Shown piece by piece: positions 1 through 8,004 of a DNA stretch of 64,000 nt. Position 1 is the first letter of the stretch, and every line of letters begins with the position of its first letter. The notes under the pieces were generated by a model. The model saw only the letters and a program-made list of their open reading frames with translations, made no database searches and had not been told where the DNA came from. This DNA is from Pseudomonadota bacterium (GTDB lineage Bacteria; Desulfobacterota; JAPLJL01): assembly GCA_026388655.1 (NCBI GenBank), contig JAPLJI010000067.1, positions 1 to 64,000 on the forward strand, read 5' to 3'. The translations under genes and the position numbers were made by a program.

Positions 1-811
1 CGAACCACTTCCGGAGCTTCCTGTTGAAATTGATCGCCATCCAGAGAAAGCCATTGAAGCAGCACCCGATCCCCAGCGTGTGGGCCATCAGCGAGCAGTT
101 GTAGAGGGCCGCAGCGGCTGAAAAAGCCTGGGTTTCGTCGAACTTCTCCGCGAAAACCAGGATGATCGCGGGGGCGTCGTGGAAGAGCTTGTCTTCCCCC
201 CGCCGCATCTGCTCCTCGAAAAGCTTCATCCCCTCCACATACCGGTTCTTCATCCGGTCCCGGAGCTCCTCCCCCATCAGGCGCGATGCGAAAGGCAGCT
301 TGGTGAGCTTCCCGACAAAGGCGAACATCTTCAGCACCGCCGGGAAGGCGATCCGGCGGAGTTCGTCGATCTTCTCCGGGTCGGTGATCACCATGTAGCG
401 CAGCGTCTGAGCGTTGGTGCCGGTGGCGGTATACCGCCCCGCCTCCAGAATCTTCTCGATATCCTCCCGGGACACGGGTTTTTTCTTGTATTTCCGCACC
501 GACCGTCGGGAGCGGAAAAGCAGCTGGAGTCCATCGGAAAACGCAGGCGAGACGATCTCCGGGGCGCCCGCGGGCACCGGTTCGGAAAACGCTTCCCGGA
601 TCGCCCCCGCGGGACAGGCCGCCCCGCAATGCCCGCAGTGGAAGCACCATTCCGGCCGGACCAGGGTAACTTGGCCGCCATGCATTTCATACATCACTGG
701 AGCGCAGACCTTCAGGCAGATCCCGCACTTGGTGCACTTGGACTGGTCGATCTCCGGGTAGTCCACGCCGGGAATACCGGCGCCCGGATCGGGTAAATTT
801 TTTGCTTTCAT
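1..811 (-). CDS. ferredoxin-nitroreductase fusion protein, C-terminus beyond window
   Basis: Absent from the ORF track because it runs off the window edge; I translated it by hand. It starts at ATG 811 behind GGAGAGAG. The N-terminus has two [4Fe-4S] motifs, CTKCGICLKVC (from about residue 26) and CFHCGHCGAACP. From about residue 95 a nitroreductase fold follows (RSRRSVRKYKKKPV, then ATGTNAQ, a typical FMN-contact region). The family passes electrons from ferredoxin-type clusters to a bound flavin to reduce small organic or nitro substrates; the substrate here is unknown. At least 270 residues are in the window with no stop. The track ORFs 162..398, 179..796, 388..690 and 414..761 are shadows of this gene. 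Confidence 0.85.
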   Translation of the reverse strand, partial: MKAKNLPDPGAGIPGVDYPEIDQSKCTKCGICLKVCAPVMYEMHGGQVTLVRPEWCFHCGHCGAACPAGAIREAFSEPVPAGAPEIVSPAFSDGLQLLFRSRRSVRKYKKKPVSREDIEKILEAGRYTATGTNAQTLRYMVITDPEKIDELRRIAFPAVLKMFAFVGKLTKLPFASRLMGEELRDRMKNRYVEGMKLFEEQMRRGEDKLFHDAPAIILVFAEKFDETQAFSAAAALYNCSLMAHTLGIGCCFNGFLWMAINFNRKLRKWF

Positions 812-1148
812 CTCTCTCTCCAGGGCTGAATGTTTTTTTCTTCCAATTAATATTAAAACAGACACACGTCTATTTCTTCATTCTTTAACCAGTTTTTTAC
901 GGGCAATTCCGAAGATTCTTTTTCCGAAGGACTAAGAGGGATTTTCAGAGCGGATGAAAATCCCCAATCCCAAGATCCAAATTACAACTTTTCTTTTTGC
1001 GCCTTGCGCCTTGCTTTCGCAGGCTAAAGCTTTATAACAGGTTAAGAACGTTAAAGATATATTATAAAAGTTGTTCACTAAATAAGTCCTCCTTCAGGGA
1101 GAGGACCATAAAGTCTGCGGCTACCGGTTATCGGTTTCCTGCTGCTTG
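812..1148. repeat. intergenic DNA with an interrupted REP-like palindrome
   Basis: No gene seen. Positions 1018-1030 (CGCAGGCTAAAG) and about 1112-1125 (TCTGCGGCTACC) are the two halves of a palindrome that is intact at 8005-8027, 57947-57970 and 62406-62428. Here about 80 bp of AT-rich sequence separates the halves. The 997..1185 ORF is not supported. Confidence 0.4.
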
Positions 1149-1631
1149 TTACTTATTTTTAGTTATTTCGCTTCCGAATCTTTGAAGTTTGTCCTTGTCC
1201 TTGGAGTTGTAATCCGGCCCCCGCCAGAGACTCAAGGGGATCCCGGCCCGGACCGCGGGGCCGGGGGAATAAACCACCACCGCCCCGGCCTGCTTCAGGA
1301 GCTTTTCCAGGGACTTCACCGTGTTTTTTGCCCCCAGGCCGGCGTTGACGCTGAAAGCCGCGGCGCTCTTACCCTGGAGGAAACCTTTCGGAATTGATTT
1401 CAAGAAAAGTTCGAGTGGCCGGGCGATCCCGGAACGGAGGGGGGCGGTGCTTCCCTCGTGGCAGGGACTGCCGACCAGGATCAGATCGTATCCGGCCAAT
1501 TCCCCGTATTTGATCTCTTTGGAATTTTTAATCTCAGGGGTGACCTTGTTCTTTTCCATCCCGGCGGCGATATCCCGGGCGGCATCCAAGGTATGGCCGG
1601 TCTTGGTGTAATAAATGATGATGGCTTTCAT
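1149..1631 (-). CDS. flavodoxin-family protein
   Basis: 160 residues. The N-terminal IIIYYTKTGHTLDAA is the flavodoxin beta1/FMN-phosphate loop (T-x-T-G-x-T), and VGSPCHEGS occupies the second FMN loop position. Flavodoxins and flavodoxin-like reductases are cytoplasmic one- or two-electron carriers. The small size and absence of other domains suggest a single FMN domain. Start at ATG 1631 behind AAGGAGG. It stands alone between two intergenic regions, downstream of the QueG-like genes and on the same strand. Its redox partner cannot be read from the sequence. Confidence 0.8.
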   Translation of the reverse strand: MKAIIIYYTKTGHTLDAARDIAAGMEKNKVTPEIKNSKEIKYGELAGYDLILVGSPCHEGSTAPLRSGIARPLELFLKSIPKGFLQGKSAAAFSVNAGLGAKNTVKSLEKLLKQAGAVVVYSPGPAVRAGIPLSLWRGPDYNSKDKDKLQRFGSEITKNK

Positions 1632-1814
1632 AATTACCTGTCCTCCTTTCAGGTTTTAAACCTTGTGGTATCGATGGAATGCCGGTTTTTAATATGACCT
1701 GTGGTTGCTTTGAATGTTATTCTATTTTATCCCTGAAAAAAATCTTCCCAGAAAGAAACATTTTATTGCGATTATTTTACATTTTGCGATTATTTTACAT
1801 CGAGGCTGGGCTTA

Positions 1815-1975
1815 TAGCCCCAACCCATTAATAGCTTTCTCGAGCTGATCTCTCCCGACACCAAGATACCTGACCAGCGAATGTAGGCTGCTTAGGATCT
1901 CAGCGATCGCCAGAATCGGACATAAGATATTCAGATCACTTTTCGTTTGATTAAAAAGGGAGGAAAAATTCAGGC
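1815..1975 (-). pseudogene. C-terminal relic of an unidentified protein (copy 1)
   Basis: Reading the minus strand in one frame gives a coherent peptide that ends SLHSLVRYLGVGRDQLEKAI..GL followed by TAA. Upstream in the same strand is a further piece (LELKVPDNQPF, about 2060-2095) with a match near 4640. Differences between the copies are conservative replacements (R/Q, L/I, E/D, I/V), which suggests former coding sequence rather than a nucleotide repeat. No start codon or upstream domain remains. I do not recognise the family. Confidence 0.45.
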
Positions 1976-2214
1976 GGCACCCCCCACCTTCGCCAAGGCT
2001 ACGGAGGACAGGCCGCCGCCACCCCCCTTCACCGGAGAATCCTGTTCCTCAAAAAGGCTGATTGTCAGGGACTTTAAGCTCCAGTCTGACCGATGAGGCG
2101 AAGGCGGAAGTCCGGGCAATTCTAGATGAGAAAAAAATCGAGGCCTTAGTTAGGGTAGGGGTCTTTTCAGAATTTTTCCGGGAGGTGGGTAAAAAACGGA
2201 TTGGTTAAAAACTC

Positions 2215-2292
2215 AGCCGATTAGAACCTTTCCCATTTCCGCCCCCCAGGGGGGGCTAATTGGACATTTCAAGACAAACGACTAATCCCCGC
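2215..2292. repeat. 78-bp intergenic box, copy A
   Basis: Nearly identical to 6178-6255, sharing CTAATTGGACATTTCAAGAC and flanking bases. It begins 6 bp past the stop of the minus-strand QueG-like gene. In copy B it is joined to a minus-strand terminator hairpin, so it may be a mobile 3'-UTR or terminator module. Confidence 0.6.
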
Positions 2293-2298
2293 AAGCTC

Positions 2299-3156
2299 TT
2301 ATTCCGTGCCCCCCGATTTCTGCGGGAGAAGTTTCCTGGGCCGTATCTTTTTCCAGCGCTCACCCACCGGGCAGGCCCGCATGCACTCGATGCAGTGGTC
2401 AACGTCGGTGATTGCCGTTTGCCCGAACTCAACCAGGACATCGCGCCTTTTATTGTGTTTGCCTAGCATTTTCAGATAGGCGGGCCATTCCCGGAGCCGG
2501 GCGGGCTGAAGCCGGTTAAATCCGTAGGTCCAGTAAACGAAGCAGGGATCGACCTCATACCTGCCATCCTTGAGCGCACCCGACGGGCATGCCCGCTCGC
2601 ATTTATCGCAACCTTTGATGCAAAGCTCGAGATCGCGCTGGGGATCGGGGGCAAGGGGCGCTTCCGTGATGATCCCGCCCAGCCTCTGATGGGGCCCGAA
2701 CTCGGGCGTAAGCAGAAGATTTGAACGACCAATCTGACCCAGGCCGCAGCTGACCGCCGCGTGTTTCAGCGATAAATGCCCGAGCACGCGGGTCTGCCGG
2801 AATTTTCGGCCCGTGTCAGGATTTATTTTATATATCTCCACCGGCTTGTCGGCTGAGACCGGCAAGCCTAAAAAACCTTGCCGTTCCAGACTCCTACTGA
2901 TCTCCTCGGCAACCTGGTCGAGAATTCGTGAGGTCTGCATCTTGTTCCGGGTCCAGAGCATGATGTCTGGCGAGTACACCGCTCCCAAAGAGTGAGCCAC
3001 GGCCATAATGATCACGCTCTTGGCCGAGGGCATAAGGCTGGCCGCGGGCCGGGGGGGAGAGGCAAGGATGAGTTCGCCCGCATCCGCTATCCCCACCAGA
3101 TCAACTCCCCTGGACAGGATATATTCTTTTACTCCGATTGCAGTTATTTCCATCAT
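2299..3156 (-). CDS. QueG-like iron-sulfur protein (short)
   Basis: About 285 residues. The C-terminal half has a ferredoxin pair, CIKGCDKCERACPSG and CIECMRACPVG, preceded by a region resembling the epoxyqueuosine reductase / reductive dehalogenase core (GLGQIGRSNLLLTPEFG). True QueG is about 350-380 residues, so this is probably a paralogue of unknown substrate rather than the tRNA enzyme. I chose ATG 3156; the track start at 3168 is TTG. Neither has a strong ribosome-binding site. It lies about 110 bp downstream of a second QueG-like gene on the same strand. Confidence 0.7.
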   Translation of the reverse strand: MMEITAIGVKEYILSRGVDLVGIADAGELILASPPRPAASLMPSAKSVIIMAVAHSLGAVYSPDIMLWTRNKMQTSRILDQVAEEISRSLERQGFLGLPVSADKPVEIYKINPDTGRKFRQTRVLGHLSLKHAAVSCGLGQIGRSNLLLTPEFGPHQRLGGIITEAPLAPDPQRDLELCIKGCDKCERACPSGALKDGRYEVDPCFVYWTYGFNRLQPARLREWPAYLKMLGKHNKRRDVLVEFGQTAITDVDHCIECMRACPVGERWKKIRPRKLLPQKSGGTE

Positions 3157-3238
3157 AACCGGGGTCAAATCTCTAAGTTGGTGTTTGCTTCCTATAAAAT
3201 GACTAATCCTCGCCTAAAACGGAACTTAAGGAACTACG

Positions 3239-3261
3239 TGGCCCCCAATTATAAGGGGCCA
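3239..3261. other. perfect hairpin between the two QueG-like genes
   Basis: TGGCCCC-N9-GGGGCCA, a 7-bp perfect stem in the short gap between the two minus-strand genes. No T-run follows on either strand, so it is more likely an mRNA-processing or attenuation structure than an intrinsic terminator. Confidence 0.45.
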
Positions 3262-3269
3262 AGCTATAG

Positions 3270-4313
3270 CTATGCTTCTTCGTACAATCCCCTTGTTTTC
3301 GGATTCATGGCGGCAAGTCTCTTTTTCGCTTCCCCGGGATCGACGAATTCGAGCGACCCATCGGGATTCTGCACCACCACTCCGCCTTTTCTGATCAGGT
3401 CAGCGCGCCTCAATCGTTCTTCTTTGTCGGCTACACAGATAAGCTGGCACTGGCCGCAGGTCAGAAATACTCGGTACCCGGGGAAGAGAAAATGATGAAA
3501 ACCGCCGCCGGCTTGGGGCCGCTTGAGTACCTTGGGGACCGCCTGGGCGAGAGCCGGCATAAACTCTTCATCCTTTTGCGGGATGGGCAGCCTGCCCGGA
3601 CACCAAGTGGACCACTTACCTGACTTTGAGAGGCCAGTAAAGCCGCCGCAAACATAGTCGCACCTCATGTGAGAGTTTCGTTTGGAATAGGTAAAGTCAA
3701 TCCCGCCAAGTGTAACGGTAGTTTTTTCGGATTTATCCATCATCCCCGAAGCACACATGGACAAGCACAAACGGCATTTGTCGCAATAGTTGTCCTCGGA
3801 GGGCAGCGGGTCCGTCGGCTCCAGTTCGGCTTCGGTAATCACGGAACCCAGAATGATTCCCGCGCCTTCCTTTTTCCTGATCACATTACCCGAGAGTCCA
3901 AAATGACCAACCCCGGAACGAACTGCCAAGTAGCGATGAGAGATCGGTGGTAACTCATCATAGGCGCCATGTTCTGTGTCCGTCCGATACTCGGCATTCA
4001 CAGCCAGGGGAATCGATTTATGTCCAATCCGGGTTAAAAAATTGGAAACCTCGAAGGCGATACCGCTGACCAGGATATTGGTGCGGACGTTGTCCCGGTC
4101 GTGCGCAAGCCGGTTCTCCCGCTTGAGGAAGGATAAGATCTTATCCTGGTCGAGCGGAAGCGCAAAGGAAATGGCTGACCTGGCGGTCGGCATCACGTAT
4201 GTCAGGTCGGTTGAGGGAGGACCTCCAGCCAGCGTCTCGGTAGTCGAGAACCCGACGGCTATTGACCCGAGGTTTTCCAGGGCCTCCCTAATCAGTTCGT
4301 TTAAATTTTGCAT
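3270..4313 (-). CDS. QueG-like [4Fe-4S] reductase
   Basis: 347 residues. The [4Fe-4S] motifs are CDKCRLCLSMC (mid-protein) and CGQCQLIC (near the C-terminus). The first half has the QueG/dehalogenase-like pattern (HRYLAVRSGVGHFGLSGNV, GSVITEAELEPT). It is close to the family's usual length but the cluster ligands are spread differently from classical QueG, so tRNA epoxyqueuosine reduction is uncertain. Start at ATG 4313 behind AAGGAG. It probably forms an operon with the shorter paralogue downstream. Confidence 0.72.
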   Translation of the reverse strand: MQNLNELIREALENLGSIAVGFSTTETLAGGPPSTDLTYVMPTARSAISFALPLDQDKILSFLKRENRLAHDRDNVRTNILVSGIAFEVSNFLTRIGHKSIPLAVNAEYRTDTEHGAYDELPPISHRYLAVRSGVGHFGLSGNVIRKKEGAGIILGSVITEAELEPTDPLPSEDNYCDKCRLCLSMCASGMMDKSEKTTVTLGGIDFTYSKRNSHMRCDYVCGGFTGLSKSGKWSTWCPGRLPIPQKDEEFMPALAQAVPKVLKRPQAGGGFHHFLFPGYRVFLTCGQCQLICVADKEERLRRADLIRKGGVVVQNPDGSLEFVDPGEAKKRLAAMNPKTRGLYEEA

Positions 4314-4462
4314 TATAATCTCCTTAAATTGATACTATGCGGCAGCCCGCGCTCTTGAGGGAATCAATTGTTTCTAATTCGCCCGATTATATCAAATAAT
4401 TATTTCAAAAGGGAATTGTAAATGATTATTCCAGTCCGATTAAAATTAAACTTTTGTCTAGA

Positions 4463-4492
4463 TAAAAAAACGGGCTCAAAACTTGAGCCCGT
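4463..4492 (-). terminator. intrinsic terminator after relic copy 2
   Basis: On the minus strand ACGGGCTCAA-GTT-TTGAGCCCGT is followed by seven T. The relic's stop codon lies in the hairpin loop region, so the original gene and its terminator were one unit. It could still terminate transcripts from the FAD oxidoreductase gene at 4675-5817. Confidence 0.75.
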
Positions 4493-4660
4493 TCACCGCT
4501 TTATCAATCTGGTCCTGTCCCGTTCCTAAATACCTGACCAGTGAGTGCAGGTTCGAGTGATATTGTTTGATTGGGTTTAAATTAGGGAAGGAAAAAGGCT
4601 TCGCTCAGTATCAGCCCTGAGCTTGTCGAAGGGCTGATAATCCGGGACTTCAAGCTCCAA
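4480..4660 (-). pseudogene. C-terminal relic of an unidentified protein (copy 2)
   Basis: The minus strand reads NLHSLVRYLGTGQDQIDKAV..GLKF followed by TGA. It is homologous to the relic at 1815-1975 with conservative changes, and the upstream LELEVPDYQPF matches LELKVPDNQPF of copy 1. No start codon. A third, more decayed fragment lies at about 7455-7530. Confidence 0.45.
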
Positions 4661-4674
4661 TCCGCGCGCAGCCC

Positions 4675-5817
4675 TCATGCCGACAGCCCGCGGTCTCCTT
4701 CCGGCAAGCGCATCCACCCGGGCACCGCCGGGTTGAGCAGCCACAGGAACCGCTGGTCCACGTGGGGCATGAGCCCCAGCACCGCCGGGATCAACTTCCG
4801 GGGACCCCAGGGATGCGTGGCCCACAGCAGCCGCCGCGTCAGGTAGCCGAGCTTCCACCACCGGTTCATGCGGCGGAATTCCCTGGCCGCCTTCTCCCGG
4901 TCATGGATGGCCATGGCTGCGATCCGACCGGAGACGAGGGCGCCATGCACGCCCAGGACCATGGAGGGGTCCTGCATGCCGGAGAGGGTTCCCGCCAGGA
5001 TGAGATTGCCGCGATAAAGCCGGGGGTTGGAAAAGGAGCCGGTGGGGGTGCCGACCAGGTTCTCGATCGTGTGCCAGCGGGGAAACGCCAGGCCCTCATC
5101 CTCCTGGAGCTGTTTCGGAAACCACTCCATGGCTGCGGCCGAGAGAGGCTTGCCCCGCTGAAACAGTACGGCGGCTCCGGTGCCGTTGACCGCGGCATAG
5201 TAGGCATAGTCGCGCGTGTGTTCGTGGTAATAGGCTACGCAAAACGGGCTGCGGCCCTCGGGGGCCGGGCCCCCGGCGAAAAGTCCATAGGCCCGGGTAT
5301 AGGGGATGTCGAGGGCGTCGAAGGCTTCCCGGAACATGCCCGTGGCCACGATGGAGCCGGGCGGAAGATCGCTGAAGTCCTTGCGCGTGCGTACCGGCGT
5401 GCTGAAGGAAAAGCGCACCCCGCAATCCGTCGCCAGACGAAAAAGGAACGTATCGATTGACGACGGGCGAGTCCCGCGTTCGACCATCTTCATGTGGACA
5501 TTGGCGGGAAGCGGGAGTTCGATGATCTTGCCGAAGGCCCGAATGCGCAGGTACGGCAAGGGATTGTAAAAAGGCACCGCCTGGGAGCTCTCCGGAGGGG
5601 AGAGGGGAAACCCCAGATACCGGTTCATGGCGTCAAGGTCCAGCGGGGTCATGTCTGCGAAGCAGAGCTCGCCCCCGCTGACGGCGGAAGCGTGGAGTGA
5701 GGCGCCGCCAATGATGTCCTTCTGCTCCAGGACGGTGACGGCATACCCCTCGCGGGCCAGAATGATGGCCGCGGTCAGGCCCGAAAGACCGGCGCCCACG
5801 ATGGTTGCCTGTTTCAT
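4675..5817 (-). CDS. FAD-dependent oxidoreductase (Rossmann, phytoene-desaturase-like)
   Basis: 380 residues. The N-terminus IVGAGLSGLTAAIILAREG is the dinucleotide-binding GxGxxG fold with the ADP-ribose acidic residue (VLEQ), followed by GGASLHASAVSGG. The C-terminal GNLILAGTLSGMQDPS is the second FAD-contact region. The family includes carotenoid/isoprenoid desaturases, geranylgeranyl reductases and amine oxidases; this sequence does not let me choose among them. ATG 5817 follows AGGAGG. It appears monocistronic. The window holds three more proteins of this broad class. Confidence 0.78.
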   Translation of the reverse strand: MKQATIVGAGLSGLTAAIILAREGYAVTVLEQKDIIGGASLHASAVSGGELCFADMTPLDLDAMNRYLGFPLSPPESSQAVPFYNPLPYLRIRAFGKIIELPLPANVHMKMVERGTRPSSIDTFLFRLATDCGVRFSFSTPVRTRKDFSDLPPGSIVATGMFREAFDALDIPYTRAYGLFAGGPAPEGRSPFCVAYYHEHTRDYAYYAAVNGTGAAVLFQRGKPLSAAAMEWFPKQLQEDEGLAFPRWHTIENLVGTPTGSFSNPRLYRGNLILAGTLSGMQDPSMVLGVHGALVSGRIAAMAIHDREKAAREFRRMNRWWKLGYLTRRLLWATHPWGPRKLIPAVLGLMPHVDQRFLWLLNPAVPGWMRLPEGDRGLSA

Positions 5818-5859
5818 GACATCCTCCTGGTCGGGATAGGAAGTTGCTTCAAGGATAAG

Positions 5860-6072
5860 AAGTTACTTTGGCTGCCGTTACGTATAGCAAGGCCGGCATT
5901 GGGTGTCAACGTATTTCTGGCCGCCATTTTTTACTGGGGAAAGATCGGATTTACCAAGTTCGGTTTTATCTGGTGCAATCAGCTATACGCTCTCAAAGGC
6001 AAAGGCGAAAGGCCGATCCATTTTGGCTGGGATTGAAAAGAAATCAAGGCCCTGAGCAGGGGCCTTTTTTTC
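5860..6072 (+). ncRNA. candidate structured RNA with intrinsic terminator
   Basis: A perfect 8-bp inverted repeat CGTATAGC (5881-5888) / GCTATACG (5982-5989) can close a domain that contains an inner GGCCG...CGGCC-type pairing. It is followed by a second GGCCGA..TTGGCT pairing and then a terminator hairpin AAGGCCC-N6-GGGGCCTT with seven T (6046-6072). No plus-strand ORF lies upstream that the terminator could serve. It does not match 6S, tmRNA, RNase P or SRP RNA as I know them. The 5' end is a guess. Confidence 0.4.
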
Positions 6073-6151
6073 CCTCGGCATCACGGGCGCAGCGAAATCC
6101 CACCCTGTCACTGGATAGAGGGAATTGGTCAAAAGAGCTCTTTTGTCCAAT

Positions 6152-6182
6152 AAAAAAAACGGCCGGGGATAACCTCCAGCCG
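6152..6182 (-). terminator. terminator hairpin joined to box copy B
   Basis: On the minus strand CGGCTGGAGG-ttat-CCCCGGCCG (one mismatch) is followed by eight T. The nearest minus-strand gene upstream is the AbiEii-like toxin gene, about 315 bp away, which it may terminate. Confidence 0.6.
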
Positions 6183-6255
6183 ATTAAAACCTTTCCCATC
6201 TTCGCTCTTAGGGGGGGCTAATTGGACATTTCAAGACAAACGACTAATTCCCGCT
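6178..6255. repeat. 78-bp intergenic box, copy B
   Basis: Second copy of the box at 2215-2292. It overlaps the start of the minus-strand terminator. Confidence 0.6.
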
Positions 6256-6497
6256 CTGGTAAAACTATCGAGGTTCCTGTTTTTAATTTCGTGGAAAGGG
6301 CCTGGTTCTTGATTACGGCTCGGTGTTTGATAAGCATCATGAAAAAACAAGAAATTCAGTCCAAAGACAATCTGGAATTTGCTAAAATCTCAGGAATAGA
6401 ACACCAAACGTCAAAGTAAAGACCTAGCCCCAGAAGTTTCACGATCACCGGTAGGGGAGTTCCCTTTTGGAATTCCTCGATGGGAAATCTTGGAATA

Positions 6498-7145
6498 TTA
6501 GAGCACAAACCGGAGGAAGAACTCTTTTGTTTCAGCCCATTCCGTTTCCCCGAGACGACGGGGCGCGCCGTTTTTCACCAGAGTAACGATTCCCTTACTT
6601 CTCTCGGCCTCGTCAAAAAAAACCAGCCCTTTCCGGATATGATAACCGTAATCCTCGGCCACCCCGAATTTGGTGAGAGTCCGGCTGATTAGCTCTTTCA
6701 GGTTAAGCCCCAGGGAGGTCACGATCATCCTAAGATCCACGAAGTCCTTGGCTGTCCCGCGCTGAACAATCGCGACGGTTTTCATCGCGGCGATATCTGA
6801 AGGGGAAGCCAGGGATAGCCCGAGATTTTTGTCATCCCGAAGCGGCTCCAGGAGAGGGTAAGGGTACTTGAAGAGACTAAAACGCACTCCTTCCACCCGG
6901 GCCACCAAGGTATCCCTTTCGGATACCTGTTCGGAAACGAACGTGCACTCTTTCTTTATCGCTTCCCGGATCGGTTCGGTGAAAAATCCCTCCGGGGTAA
7001 AAAGGTCAATGTCCGTAGAAAGCCGGTGGCCGTAATACAAGGTTGCGGCGGTACCGCCGGCGAGATAGGTTCCGGAAGGCAGGGGAAAAGAAGCGGACCT
7101 CTTCAGGAGGGAGGCCACAGCCGGGGGAACGATCTCGTAAAACAT
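6498..7145 (-). CDS. AbiEii/AbiGii-type nucleotidyltransferase toxin
   Basis: 215 residues from the chosen start. LAGGTAATLYYGHRLSTDIDLF contains the nucleotidyltransferase signature (GG...DxD) of the AbiEii toxin family; later DLAAMKTVAI-like and KDFVDLRMI segments are typical of the fold. Such toxins transfer nucleotides to tRNA or other targets and are neutralised by a partner. I moved the start from the track's 7184 to ATG 7145, where AGAGGGAAG lies upstream and MFYEIVPP begins the family-like sequence. It overlaps the upstream partner gene by 43 bp, typical of translational coupling. Confidence 0.8.
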   Translation of the reverse strand: MFYEIVPPAVASLLKRSASFPLPSGTYLAGGTAATLYYGHRLSTDIDLFTPEGFFTEPIREAIKKECTFVSEQVSERDTLVARVEGVRFSLFKYPYPLLEPLRDDKNLGLSLASPSDIAAMKTVAIVQRGTAKDFVDLRMIVTSLGLNLKELISRTLTKFGVAEDYGYHIRKGLVFFDEAERSKGIVTLVKNGAPRRLGETEWAETKEFFLRFVL

Positions 7146-7402
7146 TGGGTTTCTTCCCTCTCCAGGCCGAGTCGCAGGCACCAATAATTAACGGTCCGGG
7201 GCGAAAGATATAAGCTTTGCTTTAAAACCTCGGTAATTTTATCCCGTTCATAGGTTTTGGAAAGAAGACCGATCTGCCGGTCTCCCCCATGCTCGAGAAG
7301 GCGCTCGACGATGACGAACCAATCCTCCTTTAGATCGAGCGCTTTCAAATCCGCGTCCCAAAGGCAAGGTTTCAGGATTTCCTCGATTTCCGCCGGTACC
7401 AT
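7103..7402 (-). CDS. putative antitoxin partner of the AbiEii-like toxin
   Basis: 99 residues. The pattern KPCLWDADLKALDL ... RLLEHGGDRQIGLLSKTY ... SLYLSPRTVNYWCLRLG resembles the small proteins that precede AbiEii-type toxins in many genomes. No enzymatic motif. The 3' end overlaps the toxin gene. The last 15 or so residues, encoded in the overlap, look unstructured. Confidence 0.7.
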   Translation of the reverse strand: MVPAEIEEILKPCLWDADLKALDLKEDWFVIVERLLEHGGDRQIGLLSKTYERDKITEVLKQSLYLSPRTVNYWCLRLGLEREETQCFTRSFPRLWPPS

Positions 7403-7454
7403 GAAGTTATTTTAACACAAATACCGACGAAAAAATAGCGAAAATGACCATGCT

Positions 7455-7530
7455 ATTAGTACCATATTCCGCTTTTCCCACCTGGTCCTGGCCCGTTCCT
7501 AAATGTCTGACCAGCGAGTACAGGGGTCAA
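7455..7530 (-). pseudogene. third, decayed fragment of the unidentified relic family
   Basis: The minus strand reads LYSLVRHLGTGQDQVGKA, matching the tails at 1815-1975 and 4480-4660, and then diverges. No start or stop in register. Confidence 0.4.
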
Positions 7531-7675
7531 TAAAACCGGTCCGGCCCGATCGCCAAAATCCAAATCTCAAAAATTCAAATCAAATTATTTTATTAATAGA
7601 TAAGGCGAGATTCTTCGCTTCCCTTGGCTACGCTCGGGATAAACCGCTCAGAATGACAAATTTAAGTAGGAATAA

Positions 7676-7750
7676 TGGAGGCGGCACCCGGATTCGAACC
7701 GGGGAATGAAGGTTTTGCAGACCTTTGCCTTACCACTTGGCGATGCCGCC
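7676..7750 (-). tRNA. tRNA-Cys (GCA)
   Basis: The minus strand folds as a cloverleaf: 7-bp acceptor GGCGGCA/TGCCGCC, anticodon loop CTGCAAA (GCA), T-loop GGTTCGAATCC, discriminator U73 as expected for Cys, and an encoded CCA. Four bases separate it from tRNA-Gly, so the two are probably co-transcribed. Confidence 0.95.
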
Positions 7751-7754
7751 GTAA

Positions 7755-7829
7755 TGGAGCGGGCAATGGGAATTGAACCCACGACCTCAACCTTGGCAAG
7801 GTTGCACTCTACCGCTGAGTTACGCCCGC
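7755..7829 (-). tRNA. tRNA-Gly (GCC)
   Basis: The minus strand starts GCGGGCGTAACTCAGCGGTAG. The anticodon loop is TTGCCAA (GCC), the T-arm GTGGGTTCAATTCCCAT, U73 and an encoded CCA. It lies upstream of tRNA-Cys in the transcript. Confidence 0.95.
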
Positions 7830-8004
7830 ATTTGGCTTGCTCTTAGAAGATAGAAAAAATCCTCCGAACTGTCAATCGAGAGAACCCCGGACATAAGATT
7901 TGGCAGGCGCGCCCTTCCGGGTGCGGGTATTTTTTTAATGATCTTCCCCCTCAACCCTTCCTTCTCCCCGGTGGGGAGAAGGTGAGGATGAGGGGGAATT
8001 TTTT

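Larger units (their letters stand above)
1632..2298. other. intergenic DNA with a protein relic and a duplicated 3' box
   Basis: No intact gene. A minus-strand relic (about 1815-1975) ends in a conserved tail also found near 4500 and 7500. A 78-bp box (2215-2292) is repeated at 6178-6255. Between them is a direct/palindromic segment around 1980-2040 of the type 'cttcgccaaggct..ggagga', which recurs in other gaps. Confidence 0.5.
4314..4674. other. intergenic DNA with a relic and terminator
   Basis: Holds the second copy of the unidentified-protein relic (about 4480-4660, minus strand), a minus-strand terminator (4463-4492) and part of a 'cgctcagtatcagccctgagcttgtcgaag'-type repeat at about 4602-4635. 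The 4577..4861 ORF is a mix of relic and shadow. Confidence 0.5.
5818..6497. other. intergenic DNA with a candidate structured RNA and box copy B
   Basis: No convincing ORF. It contains a plus-strand structured segment ending in a terminator (5860-6072), a minus-strand terminator (6152-6182), the 78-bp box copy B, and AT-rich sequence to 6497 with nothing further recognised. Confidence 0.5.

Noticed and set aside
179-796. 205-aa plus-strand ORF
   Set aside because: It is the antisense shadow of the hand-translated ferredoxin-nitroreductase gene, which has clear Cys motifs and a ribosome-binding site.
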